Below are positions 8,698 to 18,200 of a DNA stretch of 64,000 bases, piece after piece. A program made the position numbers and the translations under genes. This DNA comes from Formosa sediminum. Lineage in GTDB: Bacteria > Bacteroidota > Bacteroidia > Flavobacteriales > Flavobacteriaceae. The notes beneath the pieces are model-generated. The model saw nothing but the letters and a program-made list of their open reading frames with translations. It was not told where the DNA came from and made no database searches. How positions within the stretch are numbered: the first letter of the stretch is position 1; each line of letters begins with the position of its first letter. The stretch lies in contig NZ_CP041637.1 in NCBI RefSeq assembly GCF_007197735.1, forward strand, positions 1,116,001-1,180,000, read 5' to 3'.

Positions 8698-10491
8698 ATG
8701 AAAAACAATACTTATAATACAGATACAGTAACACCTTCAGAGACTAATAATACTCAAAATTTGGTAGATGCAAGACATGCAGCCTTAGCCTCTAAAAATG
8801 GCGTTAAAGACCATGAAGATTTTGCATGGTTAAATGAAAATAGCCGTAAATTTTTAGAGTCAGGATATCTAACAGAAGGTGTAAAGCCAGAAGAACGTAT
8901 ACGTGAGATAGCAGATCGAGCTCAGGATATTTTAAACATGCCAGGCTTTAGCGATAAATTTTATAAGTATATGGCTCAAGGATTTTACTCGTTAGCTTCT
9001 CCTGTATGGTCTAATTTTGGAAAAAAACGCGGATTACCAATTAGTTGTTTTGGTTCGCATGTAGATGATGATATGGGGAACATTTTGTATACCCAATCCG
9101 AAATCGGAATGATGTCTAAACTAGGTGGTGGAACTTCTGGTTATTTTGGAAAAATTCGTCACAGAGGTGCTGCTGTAAAAAATAATGGTACAGCTTCAGG
9201 TGCGGTGCATATTATGCGTTTGTTTGAATCTATGGTAGATGTAGTAAGTCAGGGATCTGTTCGTCGTGGTCGTTTTTCACCGTATTTACCAATAGATCAT
9301 AAAGATATTATGGAATTTCTAGAGATAGGTTCCGAAGGTAATGCAATACAAGAGCTTACACATGGAGTTACGGTTACTAATACTTGGATGCAAGAGATGA
9401 TTGATGGCGATGTAGAGAAACGTACAGTGTGGGCAAAAGTATTACAAAGTCGTGGAGAAATGGGGTATCCATATGTTTTATTTACAGACAATGCAAACCA
9501 AGGTACTGTTGATGTTTATAAAGATAAAAATCACCCAATTTATGCGAGTAATTTGTGTACAGAAATTATGCTGCCTTCAAATGAAAACTGGTCGTTTGTT
9601 TGCGTGTTGTCTAGTATTAATTTATTGAACTACGATCAATGGAAAGATACAGATGCTGTAGAAACTATGGTATACTTTTTAGATGCCGTAATTACTGAAT
9701 TTATTGAAAAATTAGAGCTTTATAGAGATTCTGAAGATAGAGCAGATCGACAAACGTTTTTATTTATGGAGCGTGCTTATAATTTTGCTAAAGAAAATAG
9801 AGCTTTAGGATTAGGCGTATTAGGGTGGCATTCTTTATTACAGTCTAAGTCGTTAGCTTTCGATAGTCAAGAGGCTTATAATTTAAATAGTGAAATATTC
9901 AAGACTATAAAAGAGCGCTCGTATGTAGCTTCAGAAGCTTTGGCAAAGGCATTTGGAGAGCCAAAAATACTTAAAGGTTATGGTAGACGAAATACAACGC
10001 TTAATGCTATTGCGCCAACCACATCTTCAGCATTTATTTTAGGTCAAGTTTCTCAGGGTATAGAGCCTATTTGGTCTAATATTTATGTTAAGGATATTGC
10101 TAAAATAAAAACCACAATTAAGAATCCGTATTTGGTAAATCTATTGGAGGATAAAGGTATGAATACGCATGAGGTATGGAATGATATCCGAAGCAGAGAT
10201 GGATCTGTTCAGCATCTAGAGTTTTTGTCTGATCATGAGAAAGCGGTTTTTAAAACCTATTCAGAAATAGATCAAATGGATATTATTTACCAAGCTGCAA
10301 ATAGACAAAATCATATTGATCAAGGGCAATCTCTAAACATTATTGTGCATCCAGATATGCCTACTAAAGAGATTAATAAAATTCATATAAATGCATGGAA
10401 ACTTGGTTTAAAGTCATTGTATTATCAGCACAGTATGAATGCTGCTCAGAAATTTAAACAGAAAAAAGATTGTGCAAGCTGTGAAGCTTAA
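8698..10491 (+). CDS. nrdA: Class I ribonucleotide reductase catalytic subunit lacking an ATP-cone
   Basis: The 597-residue subunit reduces ribonucleoside diphosphates. It is shorter than E. coli-type NrdA because there is no N-terminal ATP-cone; the first 40 residues are low-complexity and lead straight into the catalytic domain. Visible elements are the first redox Cys in GLPISCFGSHVDDD, the specificity loop region, the active-site loop NLCTEIMLPS carrying the thiyl-radical Cys, the partner redox Cys in FVCVLSSINLLN, and the C-terminal CASC pair in the last residues that takes electrons from thioredoxin or glutaredoxin. It starts 2 bases after nrdB. Activity control has apparently moved to the NrdB cone. 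A strong terminator follows. Confidence 0.96.
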   Translation: MKNNTYNTDTVTPSETNNTQNLVDARHAALASKNGVKDHEDFAWLNENSRKFLESGYLTEGVKPEERIREIADRAQDILNMPGFSDKFYKYMAQGFYSLASPVWSNFGKKRGLPISCFGSHVDDDMGNILYTQSEIGMMSKLGGGTSGYFGKIRHRGAAVKNNGTASGAVHIMRLFESMVDVVSQGSVRRGRFSPYLPIDHKDIMEFLEIGSEGNAIQELTHGVTVTNTWMQEMIDGDVEKRTVWAKVLQSRGEMGYPYVLFTDNANQGTVDVYKDKNHPIYASNLCTEIMLPSNENWSFVCVLSSINLLNYDQWKDTDAVETMVYFLDAVITEFIEKLELYRDSEDRADRQTFLFMERAYNFAKENRALGLGVLGWHSLLQSKSLAFDSQEAYNLNSEIFKTIKERSYVASEALAKAFGEPKILKGYGRRNTTLNAIAPTTSSAFILGQVSQGIEPIWSNIYVKDIAKIKTTIKNPYLVNLLEDKGMNTHEVWNDIRSRDGSVQHLEFLSDHEKAVFKTYSEIDQMDIIYQAANRQNHIDQGQSLNIIVHPDMPTKEINKIHINAWKLGLKSLYYQHSMNAAQKFKQKKDCASCEA

Positions 10492-10510
10492 AGCAAATTA
10501 AATTGTATTT

Positions 10511-10541
10511 AAAACCTCATATGAAAATATGAGGTTTTTTT
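10511..10541. terminator. Bidirectional intrinsic terminator after nrdA
   Basis: A perfect 12-bp stem (10511-10522 with 10527-10538), a GAAA loop and T/A runs on both sides lie between nrdA and the convergent permease gene. Confidence 0.9.
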
Positions 10542-10542
10542 A

Positions 10543-11670
10543 TTATCTATTTTTTACCAAGGTATTTGCAAGTTTACTAAAACTAGCGTTTAATGTTTTT
10601 CCTTTTTTTAAGATGTTAAACGCTGGAACAATTAGACCTAGACTTAGTATAATACATCCAAAAATAAGAATGTTTGGAGCTTTAGTAAAAGTGTTACCGG
10701 CAGTAAATATACTTAAAATTAGGAGTACAGAAAGGGGTAGTGAAAGTGCTAAAATAGACAGTGCAAAATCTACATTAAATGTGCTTTTGTGTGTAGGGGC
10801 GTCTATTTCTTTAGTTGCAATACTAGAAATGTGTGCAAATGGCCAAAAGCTGCAAGCGCTTAATCCAAATACGAGTATTAATAAAATGTCTTTAGAATCA
10901 AAAATTGGTGCTACGGTAATTAAACATCCTATGATTAAAAGTGTAACACCATTTTTCAACATTAATAATGAGAATATCTGAGCAATTTGTTTTTTCTTTA
11001 TAACTACAGCAAGCCCTATAAATAAAAGCACTAATGGTGTCATAATACCACTTAGTCGGGTTAAGTTATCCTGAATAAAAAGCGGTAAGTTAGCCATGTG
11101 TATTCCTGAAAATACAAAAATTAGTGCAATACATATAAAGATGTTTACAGGCTCTAAAAGCATTACTTTGCCTAGAGCTTTAAGTTTTGTGCTTATAGGT
11201 TCGGATTTGCTTGTTTGGTTTTTGTAATACCACGAAACTGCAATAATATAGAGTACAAATAATACAAAAAATTTATTTCCCAAATCGGCCATAGCAGCTT
11301 TACCTAAATATTGAGGTCCTAGAAACTCTAATATAAATGGAAAGCAAGATAGACCAGGTGCTAAAGAGGGTAGTAATAGTTTTGCTGTATTTTTAGTAGC
11401 TGTATCTGTTATACCTATAACGTGTAATAGTAACGGTGTTATAAGGTATAAAAACCCATTAAACACCAATGCTATAACTGGTAAAATTAAAAGTTCTGTG
11501 TTTAAATTTATTTGTAATAATGCTATAAAAATTGTAGCCGGTAATGCCAATAAAAGAATTATTTTTTTTAATCCATTAGTTTCATCCTTAGAAGTAAATT
11601 TCTTTTTTATTAGAAAGCCTAACAGGATAAATGTAATAAATGATAATGCTTTTACATGTGCTTCTGACAT
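10543..11670 (-). CDS. AEC-family (auxin efflux carrier-like) permease
   Basis: The 375-residue protein is strongly hydrophobic with about ten membrane segments in two halves around a more polar central loop, as in the AEC family. Members export or import small organic anions such as malate; the substrate cannot be inferred here. The gene is on the minus strand, 11 bases downstream of the Tat-exported aminotransferase gene, and probably shares its transcript. If the pairing is functional, an amino or keto acid is a reasonable substrate guess. It ends at a bidirectional terminator shared with nrdA. Confidence 0.8.
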   Translation of the reverse strand: MSEAHVKALSFITFILLGFLIKKKFTSKDETNGLKKIILLLALPATIFIALLQINLNTELLILPVIALVFNGFLYLITPLLLHVIGITDTATKNTAKLLLPSLAPGLSCFPFILEFLGPQYLGKAAMADLGNKFFVLFVLYIIAVSWYYKNQTSKSEPISTKLKALGKVMLLEPVNIFICIALIFVFSGIHMANLPLFIQDNLTRLSGIMTPLVLLFIGLAVVIKKKQIAQIFSLLMLKNGVTLLIIGCLITVAPIFDSKDILLILVFGLSACSFWPFAHISSIATKEIDAPTHKSTFNVDFALSILALSLPLSVLLILSIFTAGNTFTKAPNILIFGCIILSLGLIVPAFNILKKGKTLNASFSKLANTLVKNR

Positions 11671-11681
11671 AATTTAATGAC

Positions 11682-12869
11682 TTATATAACTTGGTCTAAG
11701 GCTTCGGTGAATAATTTCATTTCATCCATAGTTCCTATGCTTACACGGCACCAATTTTTGTCCCAGAAATTAAAAGCTTTTACGCCTATCCCTTTGCTGT
11801 ACATTTCTTTTAAAAATGCTTTTCCATCAGTTGGGATTTCAAAAATTATAAAATTGGTTTGAGATGGCAAGTAGGGTAGGCCTTTTTTATCTAAAAATGC
11901 TTTAGTGTATTGTCGCGCTTCTGCAATCTTAGTTTTAGACATATCTAAAAACTCTTTGCCTTGTAAGCTCGTTGTTGCAGCCATAATAGATGGTCCGGTA
12001 ATTCCCATTCCGCCACGTGTAATTGCATTTATACGTTCTAGTGTTTCAGGTTGTGCAACTAAGTAACCTATACGTAAGCCTGCCATACCGTGTATTTTTG
12101 AAAATGTACGAGCCACCATTACATCTTTTCCTTGTGCAACTAAATCAACCATACTGTCCGTTAACCCGTTGTCAGATAGATCTATATATGCTTCATCTAC
12201 AAAAACAGGTACTTTTTCAGACGCACGACTACAAAATGCTTTTAAATCTTTAGCATTTGTAATAGATCCTGTTGGGTTATTGGGGTTACAGATGTATACT
12301 AACTTAGTATCTACATCAATAGCGGCTTCCATAGATTTTAAATCGTGCTGAGAATCTTTTAAAAGTTTATAAGATTTCCATTGTCCGCCAACAGATTTAG
12401 ACACATTTATTAAAGACATATAACTAGGGTCTGCGCTAATTACATCTCCTCCTTTTTGAAAAAATACCATGGCTACTTTTTCAAGTATGTCTGAAGATCC
12501 TGGTGCCATTAAAATGTTTTCTGGAGTGACTCCTTCTTTTTTGGCAATCATCTCAATTAAAGTTTTTAGTGTTTCCCAACCATAACGGTTACCTGTAAAC
12601 ACCTCGTCTTGAAAAGCTTTAGCGGCTAATGGTGGTGGACCATACGGGTTTTCGTTAGCTAAAAGCCTTGCTTTAAGTTTTGTTTCATCTGTAATAGGAG
12701 GAGTAAACTCGTTAAATGTACTAGAGGTGTTAAAAATATATGTTGAATTATTTTGCTGGGCTATTTCTACAGATTTTGCCCAAATTTCTGAAGGCATAAA
12801 AGCTAAACCTGCCATTGTTAAACTCCCTCTTTTTAACCAGTTTCTTCTGCTAATTTGTGATGAACTCAT
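11682..12869 (-). CDS. Tat-exported class I/II PLP aminotransferase, HisC-like
   Basis: The 395-residue protein has the fold-type I aminotransferase landmarks of histidinol-phosphate aminotransferase relatives: ANENPYGPP near the N-terminus, CNPNNPTGS (cofactor/substrate Asn), VFVDEAYIDL, and the PLP lysine in ARTFSKIHGMAGLRIGY. The N-terminus SRRNWLKRG followed by a hydrophobic stretch is a twin-arginine signal, so the folded, PLP-loaded enzyme is predicted in the periplasm. That placement argues against a role in histidine biosynthesis, and no his genes are nearby. A permease follows 11 bases downstream. The real amino donor and acceptor are unknown. Confidence 0.85.
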   Translation of the reverse strand: MSSSQISRRNWLKRGSLTMAGLAFMPSEIWAKSVEIAQQNNSTYIFNTSSTFNEFTPPITDETKLKARLLANENPYGPPPLAAKAFQDEVFTGNRYGWETLKTLIEMIAKKEGVTPENILMAPGSSDILEKVAMVFFQKGGDVISADPSYMSLINVSKSVGGQWKSYKLLKDSQHDLKSMEAAIDVDTKLVYICNPNNPTGSITNAKDLKAFCSRASEKVPVFVDEAYIDLSDNGLTDSMVDLVAQGKDVMVARTFSKIHGMAGLRIGYLVAQPETLERINAITRGGMGITGPSIMAATTSLQGKEFLDMSKTKIAEARQYTKAFLDKKGLPYLPSQTNFIIFEIPTDGKAFLKEMYSKGIGVKAFNFWDKNWCRVSIGTMDEMKLFTEALDQVI

Positions 12870-13398
12870 TTTTGATAAATCTTTATTTTTCTACTAAAAT
12901 TAGCGTTTTAATTAGTTTTAATGTGTTAAAATTTGTTTTTAGTAATTAATAAAATGGTTAATTATGAATTTAATTGAATATTTAATAAATATTAGATATT
13001 TGCGGTTTAAATCAATATTTAATTATGAAATTTTTAATTGAATAGCTTTAAATAGAATTCATTTGTGTAACTAAAATAGGGTGTTTACACGTGTTTTTAA
13101 AGGCAAAAACTAGTGATGCTACCTGAAGCTTTACTTGTAAAACTTGAAGCTTAACGCTTTAATTATAATTTTAAAACATAACTGTAATTATGTTAAAAAA
13201 AGTTAGAGGTAATTTAGGTATTTTTACATGTATTTGTAACTAAAATATTAACGATGTGTGTGTTGAGGTGCAAATAAAGAGTGCTATCTATATCGTATTT
13301 ATGTTAATGTTTTTATTAGTTGTTAAAATGTGCTAAACCATTATATGAATTTGAGGTCTAATAGATAAAGACGTTTAACTTAAAAAATCTTAATACAT
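12870..13398. other. Gene-free, very AT-rich intergenic stretch (529 bp)
   Basis: This holds the divergent promoters of the aminotransferase (minus) and the secreted repeat protein (plus). I see no convincing ORF or known RNA. Two copies of TGAAGCTT occur at 13124-13131 and 13145-13152. A weak 7-bp hairpin with arms AACATAA/TTATGTT lies near 13175-13195. Neither has a known meaning. Confidence 0.5.
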
Positions 13399-13989
13399 AT
13401 GAAATCATTTATTAAAATTTATTTAATGCCAATACTGTTTATGTTGGCTATTTCTGTTCAGGGATTTTCTCAAAACCGATCAAATTCTTCTAAAGGAAAA
13501 ACTACAAAAACTACAGTGTCAACTAAAAAATCAAATTATAGAGTGCCTAGTAGTAAAGTGACTTATAAGAAGAATTCTCATAAAGTAACATCTGTAAGGT
13601 CTATTCCTAATAAAACAGTGATTAATCATAATGGAGAGAATTATTATTATTCTAACAATAAGTTTTATGCGCAATCTAGAGGTAGTTTTGTTGTTATTCC
13701 TCCTAAAATTGGATTTAGAGTGAGAGTGTTACCTAATAATTATACTAAAATTAGATATAACTCTAGAGATTATTATAATGTAAATGGTACATTTTATATA
13801 GAAATAAATAATCAGTATGAGGTAGTAGAGCCAGAAATAGGTACGATAGTATATAGTTTACCAGAAGATTATGAAAAAGTAGTTATAGACGGTTTATCTT
13901 ATTATGAATATGGTAACATTTTATATGAAAAAATTCAAGTTGATGGAACGAGAGCTTACGAAGTGGTTGGTATAATTGATATCGAATAA
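13399..13989 (+). CDS. Small secreted protein with three tandem YY/LP repeats (DUF6515-like)
   Basis: The 196-residue protein has a signal peptide (about 1-25, ending GFSQ), then a Lys/Ser/Thr-rich basic linker (26-70), then three degenerate repeats of ~40 residues. Each repeat has an aromatic YY(Y) strand followed by a value such as VVIPPKIGFRVRVLP or VVEPEIGTIVYSLP. This pattern resembles DUF6515-type proteins of Bacteroidota, whose function is not established. The predicted location is periplasm or cell envelope. It stands alone between divergent and convergent neighbours and ends in a U-tailed hairpin. Confidence 0.65.
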   Translation: MKSFIKIYLMPILFMLAISVQGFSQNRSNSSKGKTTKTTVSTKKSNYRVPSSKVTYKKNSHKVTSVRSIPNKTVINHNGENYYYSNNKFYAQSRGSFVVIPPKIGFRVRVLPNNYTKIRYNSRDYYNVNGTFYIEINNQYEVVEPEIGTIVYSLPEDYEKVVIDGLSYYEYGNILYEKIQVDGTRAYEVVGIIDIE

Positions 13990-14007
13990 TTAAAATTGTA
14001 TAGTTAT

Positions 14008-14047
14008 AAAAATATCGGAGAGACATCTTCGGTATTTTTTTTTTTTT
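14008..14047 (+). terminator. Intrinsic terminator
   Basis: A hairpin with arms 14011-14021 and 14026-14036 (two G-U pairs) is followed by 14 T residues. It ends the secreted repeat-protein transcript. Confidence 0.8.
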
Positions 14048-14141
14048 GATTGTATATCTAGATTTTGTGGGAGGTTAATAAAAAATATTTAATAAATACG
14101 GCTTATTTAAATGGAGTCTTATGTTTAATACCCGATTTTTC

Positions 14142-14891
14142 TTATAAGATGTTTAAACCAGCAGAAATGTATGGGCTAAGTTCTGGAGCATCAATATCTA
14201 AGTCTGTTACTATAGTATCTATTTGTTTTAAACTGCATACATCATATCCTTGTCTAAGATTTAGTTTGTTAGATGTCGTTAAGTAAACAATGTGTTCTGA
14301 TGCGTTTATCATGGCTTTTTTAATTAAAGAAACTTCGTAGCCTTCATCTGTTATACCGGTTTCTAAGTCTAATCCGCTTACACCCATAAAACAAATGTTT
14401 GCTCTAATGTTAGATAAATATTGGATAACATCTATACCAATTGTAACCATCGAGCTTCTGTAAATTTTGCCACCAATAAAGATGGTTTCTACTAAAGGAT
14501 GTTCTGTTAATTGCATTGCAAGTGGCAAACTGTAAGTGTAAACAGTAAGTTTTAAGTTTTTGGGCAGTAGTTTGGCAAGCATTAAATTTGTTGTTCCACC
14601 GCTAATAATAATAACCATATTATCTTCAATTAAAGAAATAGCCTTTTGCGCAATGCGAATTTTATTTTCTCTGTTGTATATTATATCTTCATTGTAATGA
14701 TAAAGTTTTTGTATGTTAGATATGGCTCCGCCGTGTACTTTAGTAATAAGACCTTTGTCGTGTAGTTCTTTAATGTCTCTTCTTATAGTGTCTTCAGAAA
14801 CTTCAAGTTTTTCAGATAAGAAACTAGAGCTAACCTTACGGTTTATGCTTACTTCGTCAATTACTTTTTGTTGTCTCTCTTTTTTCTTCAT
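14142..14891 (-). CDS. DeoR/GlpR-family transcriptional repressor, copy 1
   Basis: The 249-residue protein has an N-terminal winged helix-turn-helix (residues 1-57, with the DeoR signature VSEDTIRRDIKEL) and a C-terminal phosphosugar-sensing domain (about 75-230; IISGGTTNLMLA, MGVSGLDLETGITDEG). DeoR repressors usually release DNA when a sugar phosphate binds. It is transcribed away from susC1. It is about 83% identical by hand count (207/249) to the second copy at 24159-24908. A palindrome at 14943-14956 upstream of its own gene is related to the palindromes before both susC genes, suggesting autoregulation. The likely effector is an amino-sugar phosphate such as MurNAc-6-P, GlcNAc-6-P or GlcN-6-P. 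Confidence 0.92.
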   Translation of the reverse strand: MKKKERQQKVIDEVSINRKVSSSFLSEKLEVSEDTIRRDIKELHDKGLITKVHGGAISNIQKLYHYNEDIIYNRENKIRIAQKAISLIEDNMVIIISGGTTNLMLAKLLPKNLKLTVYTYSLPLAMQLTEHPLVETIFIGGKIYRSSMVTIGIDVIQYLSNIRANICFMGVSGLDLETGITDEGYEVSLIKKAMINASEHIVYLTTSNKLNLRQGYDVCSLKQIDTIVTDLDIDAPELSPYISAGLNIL

Positions 14892-14901
14892 AAATATTTT
14901 T

Positions 14902-14909
14902 CAAAATTA
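14902..14909 (-). promoter_or_regulatory. Candidate -7 element for deoR copy 1
   Basis: The minus strand reads TAATTTTG (TAnnTTTG), only 10 bases from the ATG, which would give an almost leaderless transcript. The second copy has the same arrangement. Confidence 0.45.
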
Positions 14910-14942
14910 AATTAAAGTAGCATTTAGGGGGATTTTAAAATA

Positions 14943-14956
14943 AGCAATATTTTGCT
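14943..14956. promoter_or_regulatory. Predicted DeoR operator upstream of deoR copy 1
   Basis: AGCAATATTTTGCT is a perfect palindrome of half-site AGCAA, a TATT spacer and TTGCT. It is the variant of the TGCAA-N4/5-TTGCA sites found upstream of susC1, deoR2 and susC2. It is 52 bases upstream of the deoR1 start. Confidence 0.5.
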
Positions 14957-15186
14957 CTTTTTAATATAAATATATGCGTTTATTTAAAAATAATTATGTC
15001 TTATAGCTAAAATTAGTGTTTTTTTAGGCTTTAGTTTTTTAATAAAATGTGTGGAGAGGGTAATGTTTATAGGCTTATAGTCTTTTTTTAATTAAATTTT
15101 TTAATGAAAAAATAAATAATTCACAATAAAACAGCTTTTAGTGTTGTTCTTTAGTATTTTCATACGCTTTTCCTGTTTTTGTTATT

Positions 15187-15254
15187 AAAACTTGCATTAT
15201 TTTGCAATTTAATTGCATTTTTATTGATATATTTTGTAGTTTTAGTCAATAACT
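15187..15254 (+). promoter_or_regulatory. susC1 control region
   Basis: It contains AAAACTTGCA (15187-15196), the palindrome at 15203-15217, an AT-rich segment with a near-consensus -7 element (around 15228-15236), and TTTAGTCAATAACT (15241-15254). The first two and the last block recur upstream of susC2 in the same order, the last at the same distance from the ATG (15 bases). The remainder of the 14892-15269 gap holds the deoR1 promoter and no gene. Confidence 0.55.
15203..15217. promoter_or_regulatory. Predicted DeoR operator upstream of susC1
   Basis: TGCAATTTAATTGCA is a perfect 15-base palindrome with a one-base centre, 52 bases before the susC1 ATG. A further TTGCA box lies upstream at 15192-15196, so the TTGCA boxes at 15192, 15202 and 15213 are spaced 10 and 11 bases apart, on the same DNA face. 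The site differs by one base from that before susC2. Confidence 0.65.
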
Positions 15255-15269
15255 AATACTGCAATCCTT

Positions 15270-18200
15270 ATGAAAAAAACGTACAACCTCTTTTCTTTAT
15301 TTAAGAGAACCAAATTTATGTTTAGCTTTTTGCTCTTCATGTTGTTTGGATTTGGCTTACAAAGCCAAACACTTTATACTATTAAAGGTAGTGTAATAGA
15401 CAATTTAGGTACTCCTGCAACAGGTGTAACCGTGCAACTAAAAAATACTAATCAGGGGGCTATAACTGATTTTGATGGAAATTACGAATTGAATGTAAGT
15501 TTAGAGCCAGGTAATTATACATTGGTATTTAGGTTATTAGGATTGACAACTCAGGAGGTGAATTTAACTTTAGCAAATCAAACAGAAATTGTTAAAGATG
15601 TAGAAATGACTATGGATATCTTAGGTTTAGATCAGGTTGTTATTACAGGTGCAGGTGCATTGACTTCAAAAAGACAACTTGGTAATACGATTTCTAGTAT
15701 AAAAGGAGGTGAGATTTCGGAGTCTGGTTCTGTAGATATTACAGGAGCACTTTCAGGGAAATTAGCAGGAATTCAAGTGTCTCAAAACTCAGGAGATCCA
15801 GCAGGAGGAATAAGTGTAAGGTTAAGAAGTTCTAGTACGGTTAATGGAAGTTCAGACCCTTTATATATTATAGATGGTGTTATTGTAAATAACAATTCTA
15901 CAGATGTATTAGGTACCACAAGTGTGGTTCAAAACAGAATGTCAGATATTAGTCCGCAAGATATAGATCGTGTAGAAGTTATAAAAGGAGCTGCTGCCGC
16001 AGCAATATATGGATCTAGAGCTAGTAATGGTGTGGTTCAAATTTTTACTAAAAAAGGACAATCTGGAGAGCCTGTAATTACACTGTCGTCGAGTGTAAAC
16101 TTTAATTCGTTAAGAAAAAAACGTGATTATAATGACGAGCCTTATGATTGGGCTTCATCAGATATCACTGTATTAGATAAGGTTCCGGTAACACGATATG
16201 ATTATCAAGATATGGTGTTTCAGAATTCTACTGGTACAGATAATTATGTGTCTATGTCTGGAGGAAAAGGAAATACAAACTATTTTGGATCGTTCTCTTA
16301 TTTAAAAAATGAAGGGATCTTAAAAAGTACCGATTACCAAAGACAATCTGGTAGAATTAGAGTTAATCAGGTTATTAACGATTGGATATCTGCATCCTTT
16401 GGTACCTATTTTTCAACAAGTAAAAGTCAGGATCAGCCAAATGGTGGTTATGTTGCAGGGATTTTGCCTACCATTTTGTTTACTAACAACACTATTGATC
16501 CTAGACCAGATGAAAATGGTGACTATCCAACCATGACTTTTTATCCTAATATTTTGGAGTATATAGAGACTTTCGATTTTAATCAAAAAAGTAATCGAAA
16601 TATAAGTGATTTACAAATTACGTTAACACCTGTAGAAGGCTTGAAAGTGAGTTATATAGCAGGGTACGACAATTCTGAAACAACAGGTAATACATACATC
16701 CCTATAGGGACTACAACTATAGAGTTAGGTAGTGCAAGTACTTCAACTATAAGAACAACACAATTTAATAGCGACTTAAATGGGTCTTATAATTTTGATA
16801 TTAATGAATTTTTGACTTCTACAACTACTACTGGATTTACATGGCAAGCCGACGAAACAAACTCAAGTTCTATTTCAGGAACTGGTTTAGCTTTGGGTGT
16901 TAAAACTACTAATGGGGCGGCTTCAATTTCAACTAATGAAAGTAGAAGTGAACGCAGCTTTTGGGGTGGATTTTTGCAACAAACTTTTGGTTTAGATGAT
17001 AAATTATTTATTACTGGAGCAATTAGGCTAGATGGGTCTTCGGTTTTTGGGGAAGATGAAAGAAATCAATGGTACCCTAAGGCAAGTATGTCTTATTTAA
17101 TTTCAAAAGAAGATTTTTGGGATAATACTTTTGGCAGTACACTTAATAGTTTTAAGGTTAGAGCTGCTTGGGGTCAGGCTGGAAATTTAACGGCTATTGG
17201 CCCTTTCGATAGGTTGTCAAATTATTCAGCAGTTAGTATCGATGGTACTTCTGGTTTGGTGGCGCCATCGGAATTGGGGAATACAGATCTGAGTCCAGAA
17301 AGGCAAACAGAATTAGAATTTGGTATTGATATGGGGTTGTTTAATAACCGAGTTGGGGTGGAGCTTACTTATTACAAGCAAGATATTGAAGATTTGTTAT
17401 TGGCAAGAACATTGTCGCCTTCAACAGGTTTTGGTTCAAGACTTGAAAATGTAGGAACAATGTCTAACAGAGGTTTTGAAGCTTTAATTACAGCAACACC
17501 TATACAAACTAACGATTTTAGCTGGACGGTTACAGGTACATTTTCTACCAATAAAAATGAAGTAAATGATATTGAAGGTGAGCAATTTGGTATAGGTAAT
17601 TTTGGATTCTCTGTTGCCAAAAATGGTGAGGCTTTAGGTGTGTTTTATCAAGGGTATTATGCTAGAAACGAAGATGGTAGTTTACTGTTAACAGAAGGAG
17701 GGCTTCCGCAAAGAGAAAAAGGATATTATGATGAGGACGGAAATCCTGTGGCAGAGAGAGATGCTTCAGGGCAGCCAACAGGGTCTAATTTAAGTAAAGT
17801 TATTGGAGATCCAAATCCAGACTTTATAGCGTCATTAACTAATGAGTTTCAATATAAAAACTTTTCTTTTAGAATGCAATTTGATGCCGTTCAAGGTGGA
17901 GATTTACTAAGTTGGGATACCCGTATGTTCTATCAATTTGGGGGCGGTGAGCAAACTGCAAAAGAATTAAGAGGCGAGAGTGTTAGAGGTACTGGAGCTG
18001 CTAATTTTAATATAGCAGAATCTTATATAGAAGATGGATCTTATATAAAACTTCGTGAGTTATCTACTTCGTATTTATTAAAAAATCCTTTAGAAGGTGT
18101 AGATAGTGTTAAGTTTACAATTACTGGACGTAATTTATTCTCGATAGATAATTACTCTGGATACGATCCAGAAGTTAATATGGATGGACAAAGTAACGGT

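Noticed and set aside
10529-10981. A 150-codon plus-strand ORF inside the permease gene
   Set aside because: It lies antisense to a well-supported membrane protein, starts within the terminator region and has no recognisable domain; a shadow of the permease codons.
13124-13152. Two TGAAGCTT copies as an operator or attachment site
   Set aside because: Only two short copies containing the self-complementary AAGCTT in an AT-rich gap; no second site elsewhere and no mobile gene nearby.
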